From positions 1 to 36,835 of the forward strand of contig JADFXK010000004.1 of the NCBI GenBank assembly GCA_015233625.1: DNA of 36,835 nucleotides. The letters are read 5' to 3'. Within the stretch, counting starts at the first letter, position 1. The number at the start of each line of letters is the position of its first letter. Both the position numbers and the translations under genes were made by a program. The notes beneath the pieces were generated by a model. That model did no database searches, had not been told where the DNA came from, and saw only the letters and a list, made by a program, of their open reading frames with translations. Below are positions 8,621-15,801 of the stretch, in pieces. This DNA comes from Deltaproteobacteria bacterium. GTDB taxonomy: Bacteria > Desulfobacterota > JADFXK01.

Positions 8621-9100
8621 ATGGACAACTTTACGAACGAAATAAACAGCACCACCGAATTGTTCAAACAGGGGTTCTCTTGAGCCCAGGCGGTGTTCGC
8701 CGGATTCGGTGAACGTTACCATCTGGATAAAGAGATCGCCTTGAAGTTGGGTCGGGGATTTGGCGCCGGGATGGGCCTGGGTCTAACTTGTGGGGCGGTC
8801 ATCGGGGCTGGCCTGGTCTTGGGGTCGGCCGGCGGGGAAATCGAGGAAAATGATCGCCAGGCCAGATACAGGTGCTATGATGCGATTAAGGACTTTATTT
8901 CTCGTTTTGAGGCCCGGTACGGGACGATCAGGTGTAATGATTTGTTAGGCGTAGACATGAGCACCGAAGAAGGGCGAAAGGAAGCCCAAGAAAAGAATCT
9001 GTTCGCCACGGTTTGTTATGAAATCGTCCAGAACTCCGCCCAGATCTTAGCTGACCTGATGCAACCAGAATCAAATGCAGCCCTTACCCGCCGGTTTTGA
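8621..9100 (+). CDS. C_GCAxxG_C_C family selenoprotein (in-frame TGA = Sec21)
   Basis: Read through one TGA at 8681-8683, this frame gives a 159-residue protein of the C_GCAxxG_C_C redox family (TIGR01909/PF09719), normally about 140 residues with four conserved cysteines. The TGA falls exactly on the first one: KQGFS-U-AQAVFAGFGERY, where homologues typically have GFNCAQAV. The other three are present: C57 in LTCGAVIG (the CGAxxG motif), C105 in IRCNDLLG and C132 in ATVCYEIV. A bacterial SECIS hairpin lies just downstream of the TGA. The start is ATG 8621 with GAAAGG upstream; a conventional caller would begin at GTG 8693 and lose 24 residues including the active-site residue. From the family, a thiol/selenol redox role is likely; the substrate is unknown. 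The downstream yedF, desulfurase and DUF3343 genes support selenium use. Confidence 0.88.
8685..8726 (+). promoter_or_regulatory. Bacterial SECIS element
   Basis: Directly 3' of the TGA the RNA can fold as CCAG (8686-8689) with CTGG (8723-8726), GGT (8692-8694) with ACC (8718-8720), and GTTCGCC (8695-8701) with GGTGAAC (8708-8714), with a three-base bulge GTT. The apical loop is GGATTC (8702-8707), with G at its first positions as in bacterial SECIS elements. Eighteen bases separate the TGA from the loop, within the roughly 16-37 range described for bSECIS. The fold was made by eye, not by energy calculation. Confidence 0.8.
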
Positions 9101-9232
9101 CACGCGCTCCAGTGTGGCCAGACGATATTACCGTTTATAGACGAAAGCTATGGCCTGACGCCGGATTGATTGATAATAACTATTGGAACTATCCTTCAGT
9201 ATGTGGTAGTCACGATAAGAAGAAAGAAGACA

Positions 9233-9354
9233 GCCAGACCTGGCCTGATTACCTGGGTGCGATTGGTCTCCCATGACGGAAGAAAATGAAGGGCTTGATT
9301 TAGAGACCAATGGCCACCATCTCCAGATTTTATCAAAATTGATCCAGGTCTGGC
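9233..9354 (+). promoter_or_regulatory. Nested inverted repeats in the yedF leader
   Basis: GCCAGACCTGG (9233-9243) is the exact reverse complement of CCAGGTCTGGC (9344-9354). Inside it, ATTGGTCTC (9262-9270) exactly matches GAGACCAAT (9303-9311), and GGTG (9256-9259) can extend this stem with CACC (9315-9318). The result is a long two-stage hairpin of about 122 bases ending 44 bases before the yedF start. No T tract follows, so it is not a simple terminator. It could be an attenuator, an RNA regulator or a palindromic repeat. It has no T-loop or anticodon arm of a tRNA. Confidence 0.5.
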
Positions 9355-9398
9355 ATCTATGAAATCATAACCCGTCAGCATACGGATCGAGGTTACCT

Positions 9399-10004
9399 AT
9401 GCAGGATGTGATCGACTGTCGGGGGTTTGCCTGCCCGCAACCCGTGCTTGAGACGAAGGCTCGTTTAGAGACAACCGACCTGGCCGCCTTTACCGTGATC
9501 CTGGACAATGAAGCCGCCAGAAACAATGTCAGCAGGTTCGTGATTAGTCAGGGACACAAAATTGAAGAAGAAGTAGGAGAGGGGATCTATCGACTTCGGG
9601 TGATTCGGATAGGGACCCCTGGGCGGACGACCGAATCGTCCCTAACCCCCTGTGCCGCCCCCCAGGAGCCGGTTCTGGTTATTAAGATTCCATCGGATAA
9701 AATGGGGCACGGGGACGATGAGCTGGGCGCAATCCTGTTGCGGGCTTTTGTCAAAACCATTAAGGATGTCACCCCCCGGCCCAAATGTCTGGTCATGTTC
9801 AATTCCGGGGTAAAATTGGCCGCCGTCGGTTCGGATGTCTTGGCGGCCTTGCAGGACCTGGAAAAAGCCGGCACTGAGATTCTGGTCTGCGGCACTTGCC
9901 TGGACTTTTATCAGCTAAAAACTCAGCTCCAGGCCGGCCGGGTCTCCAATATGTTTGAAATAATGTCCGCGATGGCTCAGGCTGATCGGGTAGTCAGTCC
10001 ATGA
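9399..10004 (+). CDS. yedF: Selenium metabolism protein YedF (TusA-like + DsrE-like)
   Basis: A 201-residue protein. Residues 1-70 are a TusA/SirA-like domain with the CPxP motif C12-P13-Q14-P15 (DCRGFACPQPVL). Residues 90-200 are a DsrE/F-like domain with a CGTC pair at 164-167. This two-domain arrangement is the one known as selenium metabolism protein YedF (TIGR03527), usually found in selenium-using genomes. The ATG has GAGG six bases upstream. Its last four bases overlap the desulfurase start (ATGA at 10001-10004), indicating translational coupling. A role in accepting or relaying persulfide/perselenide from the adjacent desulfurase is inferred. Confidence 0.92.
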   Translation: MQDVIDCRGFACPQPVLETKARLETTDLAAFTVILDNEAARNNVSRFVISQGHKIEEEVGEGIYRLRVIRIGTPGRTTESSLTPCAAPQEPVLVIKIPSDKMGHGDDELGAILLRAFVKTIKDVTPRPKCLVMFNSGVKLAAVGSDVLAALQDLEKAGTEILVCGTCLDFYQLKTQLQAGRVSNMFEIMSAMAQADRVVSP

Positions 10005-11152
10005 TCTACTTTGACAACGCGGCCACCTCGTTTCCCAAGCCGCCTACCGTCATCCAGGCTATGACCGAATTTATGGGCACAACCAGCGCCAGCCCGGGCC
10101 GTTCTGGTCACCGCATGGCCCTGGAGGCTAGCCGCGTCGTGTTTGAAACCAGGGAAACCTTAGCCGAGCTGTTCAACGTCGCGGATTCAAGCCGGATTAT
10201 TTTTACGCTCAATGTCACCTGGGCTCTTAACCTGGTGTTTAACGGCCTGCTGAGACACCAAGATCATGTGGTGACCACGTCGTTGGAACATAATTCGGTC
10301 ATGCGTCCGTTGACCCGACTGGTCAAGCACCGGGGAATAGATTTGACCGTGGTTCCGGCCGGCCCTGATGGAACTGTGGATCCGGCCCAAATTGCCCTGG
10401 CTTTGACCCCACGCACCCGGTTAATTGTCATCAACCATGCCTCCAATGTCACCGGCAGTATTGCCCCAATCAGGGCCATCAGCCAGATTAAGGGGCAGGC
10501 CCTGCTGGCCGTTGACGCGGCTCAATCCGCGGGTAGTATCCCCATCGACATGAACCAGTTGGGGATTGACCTGCTGGCTTTCACTGGTCACAAGGCTTTG
10601 CTCGGTCCCACCGGTACCGGTGGAATCTGCCTGGGGCCGGGGATTAATTTGGAGCCGCTGGTCACCGGCGGCACCGGTAGCAGATCTGAAGAAGAGGACC
10701 ATCCTGATTTTTTCCCGGATTGTCTGGAGGCTGGGACGCCCAACACGATCGGCCTGGCTGGCCTGCGAGCCGGGGTTGATTTCATCCGGCACACCGGCCA
10801 GGAGAAGATCAGAGAGCATGAGCAGGCCCTGACCCGACGTCTGATGGAAGGTCTGGCCGAGATTCCAGAAGTAACGGTTCATGGCCCGGTTGATCCCGTG
10901 GCTAAGGTTCCGCTGGTGTCCATCACCGTGGCTGGTTGGCCGGTCGATGAGATTTGTCTTAGATTAGACCGTGACTTTGGGGTGGCAACTCGGGGCGGGC
11001 TGCATTGCGCTCCTCGGGCGCACCGGACCATCGAGACCTTTCCCCACGGAACGATTCGATTGTCCCTTAGTTTCTTTAACACTTTTGATGAGATCGACGT
11101 GGTTCTGGCCGCCTTGCGGCAAATCGCATCCCATCGTCAAACCTACCGGTAA
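10001..11152 (+). CDS. Class V PLP-dependent cysteine desulfurase family protein (selenium-linked type)
   Basis: A 383-residue fold-type I PLP enzyme of the SufS/CsdB group (TIGR01977-like). The PLP Schiff-base lysine is K198 in FTGHKALLGPTGTGG, preceded by VDAAQSAG (D172), and the catalytic cysteine is C336 in RGGLHCAPRAHRT. The N-terminus MIYFDNAATSFPKP is typical. The reaction is removal of S (or Se) from cysteine (or selenocysteine) to leave an enzyme per(seleno)sulfide. It overlaps yedF by four bases and is followed eight bases later by DUF3343, so the three form one operon. This conserved trio suggests a selenium rather than an iron-sulfur role; no suf or isc scaffold gene is present. 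Confidence 0.92.
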   Translation: MIYFDNAATSFPKPPTVIQAMTEFMGTTSASPGRSGHRMALEASRVVFETRETLAELFNVADSSRIIFTLNVTWALNLVFNGLLRHQDHVVTTSLEHNSVMRPLTRLVKHRGIDLTVVPAGPDGTVDPAQIALALTPRTRLIVINHASNVTGSIAPIRAISQIKGQALLAVDAAQSAGSIPIDMNQLGIDLLAFTGHKALLGPTGTGGICLGPGINLEPLVTGGTGSRSEEEDHPDFFPDCLEAGTPNTIGLAGLRAGVDFIRHTGQEKIREHEQALTRRLMEGLAEIPEVTVHGPVDPVAKVPLVSITVAGWPVDEICLRLDRDFGVATRGGLHCAPRAHRTIETFPHGTIRLSLSFFNTFDEIDVVLAALRQIASHRQTYR

Positions 11153-11160
11153 TTCCAACC

Positions 11161-11457
11161 ATGTCTCCTACCTGCGTAGCTATCCTGGATTCAATTCATT
11201 ATATCCTCAAAGCCGAAAAAATCCTTAAGGCTAAAGAAATGCCCCATGAGATCGTCCCTGTGCCGCGGGAAATCAGTTCCGATTGCGGCATGGCCATTCT
11301 ATTCGACTGTGCCCTGCTCACGGAACTTCGTCGCATTCTGTCTGAAACCGGTATTCGGATCAGGGGAGTTTATCGGAGCCCCAGGTCGGCTCAAGATGGG
11401 GAGCGGAATGGCTCCAGCTATGTTCCTTTGATTAAGCGCCAGGACGGACTCTCCTGA
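11161..11457 (+). CDS. DUF3343 putative Se/S carrier-like protein
   Basis: A 98-residue protein whose first 75 residues match the DUF3343 (Se/S carrier-like) family: CVAILDSIHYILKAEK, then VPVPREISSDCGMAILF with C42 in the conserved Ser-Cys-Gly region, then IRIRGVYR. The last 20 or so residues look unstructured. It immediately follows the desulfurase and presumably belongs to the same operon. The family is proposed to carry Se or S; direct biochemical evidence is limited as far as I know. The ribosome-binding site is weak, consistent with coupling. Confidence 0.85.
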   Translation: MSPTCVAILDSIHYILKAEKILKAKEMPHEIVPVPREISSDCGMAILFDCALLTELRRILSETGIRIRGVYRSPRSAQDGERNGSSYVPLIKRQDGLS

Positions 11458-11513
11458 TTATCCGGACGATTACCATCAAGAGTCTATGGATGGTCATAAG
11501 ATTCAAAAAGCTC

Positions 11514-11541
11514 TTGACATTTCCTGGTGAAAATCTAATAA
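11514..11541 (+). promoter_or_regulatory. Sigma-70-type promoter for the glycan operon
   Basis: TTGACA (11514-11519) and TAATAA (11536-11541) are spaced by 16 bases, about 55 bases before the glycosyltransferase ATG. It separates the selenium operon from the glycan operon. Confidence 0.65.
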
Positions 11542-11597
11542 GAAGGGTATCCGGGATGATGCGGATTTCATAAACGTAGCTGTAAATTGAGGCTGTG

Positions 11598-12542
11598 ATG
11601 AGCCGTGTCCTTTACATCTGCCATGATAACCCTAATCCTTCGGGTGGCATCCGGGTCCTTTACCGGCACGTGGAGGAACTTAATCGCGCCGGATTTAAGG
11701 CCGCGGTGGTCCACTTCCAACCCGATTTTACGCCGTCATGGTTTTCCCACCATGTCCCGGTTATCAATGTCTCGCAGAAATTAGATCTCTTTCATGACGA
11801 TTGGATCGTCATTCCTGAGGACCATACCCAGGCCCTTAACTCCTTTTCCCAGGTCCCATGCCGCAAGGTGATTTTTTGTCAGAACCATTTTTATGTCTTT
11901 AATTCTTTACCTCCAGAAAAGACCTGGCTCGACTTCGGGGTGTCTGAAGTCATGGTCAGTTCGGTGGAGATACTTAAGTTCGTCAAGAATGTGTTTAATC
12001 TTGAGGCTACCCTGGTCCCGGTGGGGATTGACCCTGAGCTTTTTTTCCCAATTCAGGAGGAGCGGAATCCGGCCGTGGCCTTCATGCCGCGCAAAGGAGT
12101 TTGGGCTGTCCGAACAGTTATGGGCATCCTGTGGCATCGGGCGCCCCAATTGAGATCCGTCAAATGGGTGCCGATTGATGGCATGACGGAAGATGAAGCA
12201 GCCCGGGCCATGCGGCAATGTGCCGTGTTTATGTCTACCGGAGTCCTGGAAGGATTCGGACTTCCGCCCATTGAGGCCATGGCCAGCGGGTGCATCGTCG
12301 TCGGCTTTACCGGCGGCGGCGGCCGAGAGTACGCCCATGACGGAAACGGTTTTTGGTGCCCTGACCAGGACCCCTTCGCCTTAGCCGACAGGTTGGAACA
12401 CATCTTGACGTTGATTTTGGATAACCCGTCTTCTCCGCACCTGGAATCCGTGCGGCAGGCGGGCTTTGAAACAGCCCGGCGCTATAGCCTGGAGGCGCAA
12501 CGCCAGCGTCTGCTTGAATTCTGGGCGCCACGGTTATCTTGA
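11598..12542 (+). CDS. GT4-like glycosyltransferase
   Basis: A 314-residue cytoplasmic glycosyltransferase of GT-B fold. The N-terminus RVLYICHDNPNPSGGIRVLYRH is the acceptor-side Gly-rich loop, and EGFGLPPIEAMASG near residues 219-232 is the E-x7-E donor-binding signature of GT4 (group 1) enzymes. ATG 11598 is chosen over GTG 11595 because GAGG sits five bases upstream. It is short for GT4 (often 350-400), and the inter-domain region is compact. It is followed by two sugar-nucleotide enzymes, so it probably adds a modified hexose to a surface polysaccharide. Donor and acceptor cannot be read from sequence. Confidence 0.85.
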   Translation: MSRVLYICHDNPNPSGGIRVLYRHVEELNRAGFKAAVVHFQPDFTPSWFSHHVPVINVSQKLDLFHDDWIVIPEDHTQALNSFSQVPCRKVIFCQNHFYVFNSLPPEKTWLDFGVSEVMVSSVEILKFVKNVFNLEATLVPVGIDPELFFPIQEERNPAVAFMPRKGVWAVRTVMGILWHRAPQLRSVKWVPIDGMTEDEAARAMRQCAVFMSTGVLEGFGLPPIEAMASGCIVVGFTGGGGREYAHDGNGFWCPDQDPFALADRLEHILTLILDNPSSPHLESVRQAGFETARRYSLEAQRQRLLEFWAPRLS

Positions 12543-12624
12543 GTCTATCCGGTTTGTTGACGTGGTGGTCGGCGGAGACCATGGCCGGCACCGAGCTTTG
12601 AGATTTGACGAAGGAGATTTTTGA

Positions 12625-13629
12625 ATGCAGAATTCTTATTATGCCGACTTACCAGTCTTGGTCACCGGCGGGTTGGGTTTTTTGGGCAGTAATTTGATCT
12701 TGGAGTTGGTCCGGCTCGGGGCCAGAGTGACGGTGCTCGACGCCATGTTACCGCTGTATGGCGGTAATTTTTTTAACCTGGAGCCAGTCAAGAACCAGGT
12801 GGAAGTGGTCCTGGGAGATATCCGCGATGAGGAAAAGGTGAAGTCATGTCTCAAGGGCCAGAAACTTGTTTTTCACATTGCCGGCCAGACCTCTCATGTG
12901 GATAGCATGACCGACCCGCTTCTGGATATCGACATCAATTGCCGGGGGAATATGATTTTTCTTTTGGCCTGCCTGGAGGAATGCCCTGATGCCCGGATCG
13001 TCTATGCCGGGACGCGAGGGCAATACGGCAAACTTAAGTATACGCCGGTGGATGAGGAACATTCGATGGATCCCTCCGACATTTACGGAATCAATAAAAT
13101 GGCCGGGGAAAAATACTTTCTGCTGTTGGGGCAGAAACGAGGGATGGCCGTGACCTCATTACGGATAAATAACACTTACGGACCCCGGCATCAAATGAAA
13201 CACGGGAAATATGGTATCCTTAACTGGTTCATCAGGTTGGCCATGGATGGACAGGCTCTTCCGGTTTTCGGCGAGGGAAGCCAGTTACGTGACTATAATT
13301 ATGTCGATGATGTCACCGCCGCTTTTCTGCTGGCCGGCGAAAGGGAAGAAGCGGTCGGCGAAGTGTTTAATCTGGGCTGTGGTGAACCGGTGACTTTTCA
13401 CCGGATGGTGGAAATGATCGTGGCTCACGCCGATTCCGGGACCATTAAAACCGTTCCCTGGCCGGAAGAGCGGAAGCAGATCGAAGTCGGGGATTATGTG
13501 GCTGATTTTTCTAAGATCGAGCGTCTCCTGGGCTGGCGGCCCCAGGCTTCCCTGATGCAAGGGCTGGACAAGACAATCGCCTACTATCGTGAATACAAAG
13601 GGCACTACTGGTCACCCCTAGAACGTTGA
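12625..13629 (+). CDS. NAD-dependent epimerase/dehydratase (extended SDR)
   Basis: A 334-residue extended SDR. The Rossmann motif is GGLGFLGSN (residues 15-23), LGDIR marks the adenine pocket, and the active site is YGINK (Y-x3-K, near 156-160), with GTRGQYG in place of the usual S/T-rich STSEVYG strand end. The C-terminal half has RINNTYGPR, RDYNYVDD and LGWRPQ motifs of sugar-nucleotide epimerases. It may be a UDP-hexose 4-epimerase or a related dehydratase/reductase; the substrate is not identifiable. AAGGAG precedes the ATG. The next gene starts ten bases after its stop. Confidence 0.82.
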   Translation: MQNSYYADLPVLVTGGLGFLGSNLILELVRLGARVTVLDAMLPLYGGNFFNLEPVKNQVEVVLGDIRDEEKVKSCLKGQKLVFHIAGQTSHVDSMTDPLLDIDINCRGNMIFLLACLEECPDARIVYAGTRGQYGKLKYTPVDEEHSMDPSDIYGINKMAGEKYFLLLGQKRGMAVTSLRINNTYGPRHQMKHGKYGILNWFIRLAMDGQALPVFGEGSQLRDYNYVDDVTAAFLLAGEREEAVGEVFNLGCGEPVTFHRMVEMIVAHADSGTIKTVPWPEERKQIEVGDYVADFSKIERLLGWRPQASLMQGLDKTIAYYREYKGHYWSPLER

Positions 13630-13639
13630 GGATGTGTTT

Positions 13640-14677
13640 ATGAAGTTCCTTATAACCGGAGGCTGCGGATTTATTGGGGCCAATTTCATCCGGTATGTCC
13701 TAAATAAATATGCAGATTACCAGGTTGTGAATCTGGATAAATTGACCTACGCCGGAAATCTGGAGAACCTCGCCGGACTGGAGGAGGAATCGGGTGGCCG
13801 CTACGCTTTCATCAGGGGTGATATCCGTGACGCCGCCCTGGTCGCAGAATTGTTAAGCCGAGACATAGACGTAGTGGTCAATTTCGCCGCGGAGTCCCAT
13901 GTGGACCGGAGCATCGAAGACGCTTCCGTCTTTGTCCGGACCAATGTGGAAGGAACCCAGGTGTTGCTGGAAGCCGCGCGGAAAAGCGGGGTGGGACTGT
14001 ATGTCCAGATTTCCACAGATGAAGTCTACGGCTCCCTTGGCCCATCCGGCGCCTTTTCCGAAAAAACGCCATTAGATCCCAGAAGCCCGTACTCGGCCAG
14101 CAAGGCCGCGGCCGATCTGTTGGTTCAGGCCTATGCCCACACTTACGGGCTTCCGGTATTGATTACAAGGTGTTCAAATAATTATGGACCATTTCAATTC
14201 CCGGAAAAGCTCATTCCGCTAATGCTGACTAACGCCTTAGAAGGGCTGCCCTTACCGGTTTACGGGGATGGGCTGAATGTTCGGGATTGGATCTACGTGG
14301 GCGATCACTGCCGCGGCGTGGACTTGATTATCCATCATGGGACCAAAGGTGAAGTCTACAATTTAGGTGGGGCCTGTGAATTGACCAATCTAGATCTGGT
14401 CGGGGCCCTTTTGCTGGAACTGGCGATTCAGAAGGGGCACCGGCCGGGGTGCTATGACGGATTGATTAAGTTCGTTACCGACAGACTCGGTCATGACCGG
14501 CGTTATGCCATGGATTTTACAAAAATTCAGACAGAATTGGGGTGGACCCCCGGCTACACTTTGGCCCAGGGGATGAAAGAAACCGTGGCCTGGTATCTTC
14601 AAAACGAGGCCTGGTGGAGGCGGATCAAGACGGGGGAGTACCTCGATTACTATCAACGGATGTACGCCGGCAGGTGA
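13640..14677 (+). CDS. rfbB: dTDP-glucose 4,6-dehydratase
   Basis: A 345-residue RmlB/RfbB homologue that converts dTDP-glucose to dTDP-4-keto-6-deoxyglucose. It shows GGCGFIGANF, NLDKLTYAGNLENL, AAESHVDRSI, the catalytic STDEVYG (T-D-E) and YSASK (Y-x3-K), and CSNNYGPFQFPEKLIPL, all hallmarks of this enzyme. ATG 13640 is preferred to GTG 13634 because GAGGA lies 7-8 bases upstream. It lies in one operon with the preceding SDR and glycosyltransferase. rmlA, rmlC and rmlD are not in the window, so the end sugar (rhamnose or another 6-deoxyhexose) is open. Confidence 0.92.
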   Translation: MKFLITGGCGFIGANFIRYVLNKYADYQVVNLDKLTYAGNLENLAGLEEESGGRYAFIRGDIRDAALVAELLSRDIDVVVNFAAESHVDRSIEDASVFVRTNVEGTQVLLEAARKSGVGLYVQISTDEVYGSLGPSGAFSEKTPLDPRSPYSASKAAADLLVQAYAHTYGLPVLITRCSNNYGPFQFPEKLIPLMLTNALEGLPLPVYGDGLNVRDWIYVGDHCRGVDLIIHHGTKGEVYNLGGACELTNLDLVGALLLELAIQKGHRPGCYDGLIKFVTDRLGHDRRYAMDFTKIQTELGWTPGYTLAQGMKETVAWYLQNEAWWRRIKTGEYLDYYQRMYAGR

Positions 14678-14688
14678 CGGGTCCGATT

Positions 14689-15801
14689 ATGGATGATAGC
14701 GAATCCAACATTATTATAGATAACGTACTGGAAAGTATGAGTGACGGCCTGATTGTCATCCTGCCCGACGGGACTATTCCCGTGGTCAACGAGGCCGCAT
14801 TAAATATCCTGGGCCACCGGCGCGAGGAGTATGCCAACGCAGGTTGGGGAGAAATTTTCCTCAGCTCGGGGGATAATCTTGAGTTCAATCAAGTCCTGAT
14901 TGATGTCATTTACGACAGGAAGCTAAATTACTATAAGGAAACATTGTACGTTACACCACAGGGCCAAATCAAACACCTGGGTATCACCACCTCCTACCTG
15001 CGGGATCTGAGTAGCCGGAATCAGCACATTGGGATTGTTCTGCTGATTAAAGACGTGACCGAACTGGTGGAATTACGCCGGGAAGAACAGGCCTACGCGG
15101 AAGAACTGCGGTTACTGGACAAGGAGCGAATCGAGAACCTGAATCAAATCGCCATGAGCGTGGCTCATGAAATAAGAAATCCGGCCGCCTCCATCGGAGG
15201 ATTTGCGAATTTGATGTTGCGGAAGTTGCCGCCCGACGGCCCTTACCGGGCTTACCTGGAGAATATTCTGGCCGGGTCTAAGCGGTTGGAGCAAATCGTC
15301 CGGTTGGTGGGTGAATATGCCGAAATTTCGAAACCGCGACCGACTCTGATCCTGCTTGAAGACCTGGTCAAGGCCTCGGTCTTGGAGCTTTATGGCTGGC
15401 CGGAGATCGGGTCCAAGATTGCCCTGGTTGTTATGGTGGATGAAGGCGCCGAAGTTTATGCCGACCAGCAGTTGATGTTGCGGGTGTTAGGCATCCTGTT
15501 TCAGAATGCCTGGGAGGCCATGCCCCAGGGCGGGACGATCACTATCGAGGGCAAGAGAATCGACAAAAAGTCCACTCTGTCTGTTACCGATACCGGGGTG
15601 GGGATCAAACAAGGTGATATTCCATTTATTTTCAATCCATTCTTTAGCACCAGGCCGCTCTCGGTGGGTATGGGCCTGACCATCGCCCGAAAAATTATCT
15701 TTGACCACAAAGGGTCGATCAATCTAGAGAGCCGGCCTAATCAGGGCACTTCCGTGATCATCACCCTCCCGGCCACCCCACCGGTCAGCGACCAGGAATG
15801 A
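14689..15801 (+). CDS. PAS-domain sensor histidine kinase
   Basis: A 370-residue soluble kinase. A PAS domain (SMSDGLIVILPDGTIPVVNEAAL, residues about 15-125) is followed by a short coiled linker, HisKA with H160 in SVAHEIRNP, and HATPase_c with N box QNAWEAMP, G1 DTGVGI, F box FNPFFSTR and G2 GMGLTIA. No membrane segment is predicted, so it senses a cytoplasmic signal. The open frame extends upstream to 14542, but that part overlaps rfbB, and the ATG at 14689, 12 bases after the rfbB stop, gives the family start. No response regulator is adjacent. Its stop abuts the stop of the opposite-strand methyltransferase with no bases between. Confidence 0.88.
   Translation: MDDSESNIIIDNVLESMSDGLIVILPDGTIPVVNEAALNILGHRREEYANAGWGEIFLSSGDNLEFNQVLIDVIYDRKLNYYKETLYVTPQGQIKHLGITTSYLRDLSSRNQHIGIVLLIKDVTELVELRREEQAYAEELRLLDKERIENLNQIAMSVAHEIRNPAASIGGFANLMLRKLPPDGPYRAYLENILAGSKRLEQIVRLVGEYAEISKPRPTLILLEDLVKASVLELYGWPEIGSKIALVVMVDEGAEVYADQQLMLRVLGILFQNAWEAMPQGGTITIEGKRIDKKSTLSVTDTGVGIKQGDIPFIFNPFFSTRPLSVGMGLTIARKIIFDHKGSINLESRPNQGTSVIITLPATPPVSDQE

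Noticed and set aside
8693-9100. Complete 135-residue gene starting at GTG 8693
   Set aside because: The family's first conserved Cys position lies upstream at the in-frame TGA; the read-through frame from ATG 8621 gives the full protein.
9233-9354. tRNA-Sec gene
   Set aside because: No T-loop GTTCGA, anticodon arm or 3' discriminator structure; only nested long stems.
10421-10882. 153-residue minus-strand ORF
   Set aside because: It is antisense to the cysteine desulfurase; shadow frame of a GC-rich gene.
11246-11431. Second ORF overlapping DUF3343
   Set aside because: Out-of-frame shadow of the supported DUF3343 frame.
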